The translations under genes and the position numbers were made by a program. The notes below the pieces were generated by a model, which saw only the letters and a program-made list of their open reading frames with translations, ran no database searches and was not told where the DNA came from. Shown in pieces: positions 7,904-8,328 of a DNA stretch of 8,328 nt; position 1 is the stretch's first letter; each line of letters opens with the position of its first letter. This stretch comes from Gammaproteobacteria bacterium (lineage in GTDB: Bacteria > Pseudomonadota > Gammaproteobacteria > GRL18): the NCBI GenBank assembly GCA_027076245.1, contig JALTKC010000016.1, forward strand, positions 1-8,328, given 5' to 3'.

Positions 7904-7925
7904 TGTTTTACAAAATAATCATTAT
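7900..7925. terminator. Weak AT-rich stem between convergent genes, possible bidirectional terminator
   Basis: ATAATG (7900-7905) pairs with CATTAT (7920-7925), with a further TTTT/AAAA match inside. The stop codons of hrpB (7901-7903) and of the antitoxin frame (7922-7924) each lie in one arm. The stem has almost no GC and no clean U-tract, so termination here is doubtful. The intergenic gap is only 18 bp and holds nothing else. Confidence 0.2.
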
Positions 7926-8190
7926 GATGAATGCAATTCTTCATCAATTTTTTCTGATAAGAATATTTTTAATAATGATTGATAAGGAACATCTCGCTTA
8001 TTTGCCAGAATTTTTAGCTCATCGATCATTGTTTCCGGTAATCTCAGTGATATTTTTTTGTGGACGGCTTTAAATTGGGTAGCAAGATCTTTTCTGCTTT
8101 AGACCAGTCAATATACTCCGTAGAATCAGCTTTTGACCAGAATTCTCTTTCCTTGTCCTCAGTATCAAAATCCGGAATTTTCTTTTTCAT
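7922..8190 (-). pseudogene. CopG-type (ribbon-helix-helix) antitoxin with a frameshift at an A7 run
   Basis: Antitoxin of a type II module, of the CopG_antitoxin (PF12441-like) kind; such proteins neutralise the partner toxin and repress the operon. From ATG 8190 the frame gives MKKKIPDF, then EREFWSKADSTEYIDWSKA, then LPNLKPSTKK (ending at residue 46). It then reads YH and stops at TGA 8046-8044 (48 residues). Shifting -1 after the A7 run (8059-8053) continues with ISLRLPETMIDELKILANKR and VPYQSLLKIFLSEKI to TAA at 7924-7922. That restores an 89-residue protein of normal family length with an intact RHH domain. A strong ribosome site precedes the start, and the gene overlaps the toxin by 26 nt. 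The sequence either carries a one-base deletion (decay or homopolymer error) or uses -1 slippage: A AAA AAA is in canonical phase. The identity is clear; its functional state is open. Confidence 0.8.
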
Positions 8191-8328
8191 ACCGATACAC
8201 CTCGCGCTCTTTTTTATTCATATCTCTGGCTGAAATAACACGAATAAGATTATCTCTAATGTTGCCTGATGAGAAATCCAGTTTTTTTTGAATTTCCATC
8301 ATCCCATTGAAAACCAGAACATCCCAGT
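8165..8328 (-). CDS. BrnT-like toxin of a type II toxin-antitoxin pair, C-terminal 53 residues only
   Basis: The gene runs in from beyond the right edge; its start and N-terminal half are outside. The visible part begins WDVLVFNGMM and ends with LIRVISARDMNKKEREVYR followed by YEKENSGF, then TGA at 8167-8165. The R-[VI]-I-S-A-R-x-x-x-x-x-E-R-x-x-Y pattern is the typical C-terminal end of BrnT toxins, RelE-fold ribonucleases that inhibit translation. The stretch before it does not show the usual BrnT wording, so it may be a divergent branch or a partly degraded copy. Toxin first, antitoxin second with a 26-nt overlap is the normal BrnT/BrnA order, and the downstream CopG-type antitoxin supports the assignment. 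The frame is open throughout the visible part. Confidence 0.65.
   Translation of the reverse strand, partial: WDVLVFNGMMEIQKKLDFSSGNIRDNLIRVISARDMNKKEREVYRYEKENSGF
8198..8203 (-). promoter_or_regulatory. Strong Shine-Dalgarno sequence of the antitoxin, inside the toxin gene
   Basis: Minus-strand GAGGTG lies 7 nt before the antitoxin ATG at 8190, which fixes that start. It allows independent, efficient initiation of the antitoxin from the toxin mRNA. Confidence 0.7.

Overview
The window looks like chromosomal DNA from a gammaproteobacterium of moderate-to-low GC. HrpB-type helicases, AcrB/AcrA-type tripartite pumps and the two-domain APH-like/P-loop kinase are all typical of Proteobacteria. 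I cannot name the genus. Codon use looks similar across the main genes, so most of the window is probably ordinary chromosome; the accessory parts are a short palindromic insertion and a toxin-antitoxin module at the right edge.

Layout, left to right. (1) 1-2299, minus strand: the N-terminal 766 residues of an RND-family inner-membrane efflux permease, cut by the window edge. (2) 2310-2485: a 176-bp imperfect palindrome with perfect 19-bp terminal inverted repeats and a 5-bp flanking direct repeat. I read it as a MITE-like insertion between two genes of one operon. Its ends supply the stop codon of the upstream gene and part of the ribosome binding site of the downstream gene. (3) 2477-3568, minus strand: the lipoprotein periplasmic adaptor of the same pump, transcribed first. 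(4) 3569-3672: a 104-bp divergent promoter region with a good sigma70-like promoter for the pump operon, placed so close to the adaptor ATG that the mRNA may be leaderless, and a 10-bp direct repeat with 14-bp period. (5) 3673-5268, plus strand: a fusion of an aminoglycoside-phosphotransferase-like kinase domain with a P-loop kinase domain. (6) 5255-7903, plus strand: HrpB, a DExH-box ATP-dependent helicase, overlapping the previous gene by 14 nt. (7) 7922-8328, minus strand, convergent with hrpB: a toxin-antitoxin pair. The toxin (BrnT-like, C-terminal 53 residues only) precedes and overlaps a CopG/ribbon-helix-helix antitoxin whose reading frame is broken at an A7 run exactly between its two halves.

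The adaptor and permease form an export pump; no outer-membrane channel gene lies in the window. The kinase fusion and hrpB are probably co-transcribed and translationally coupled, but what links them functionally is unknown. The two observations most worth following are the operon-splitting palindromic insertion, whose pre-insertion junction can be rebuilt (a TAATG stop/start overlap), and the A7 frameshift in the antitoxin, which is in canonical phase for -1 ribosomal slippage but could equally be a decayed gene or a homopolymer sequencing error.
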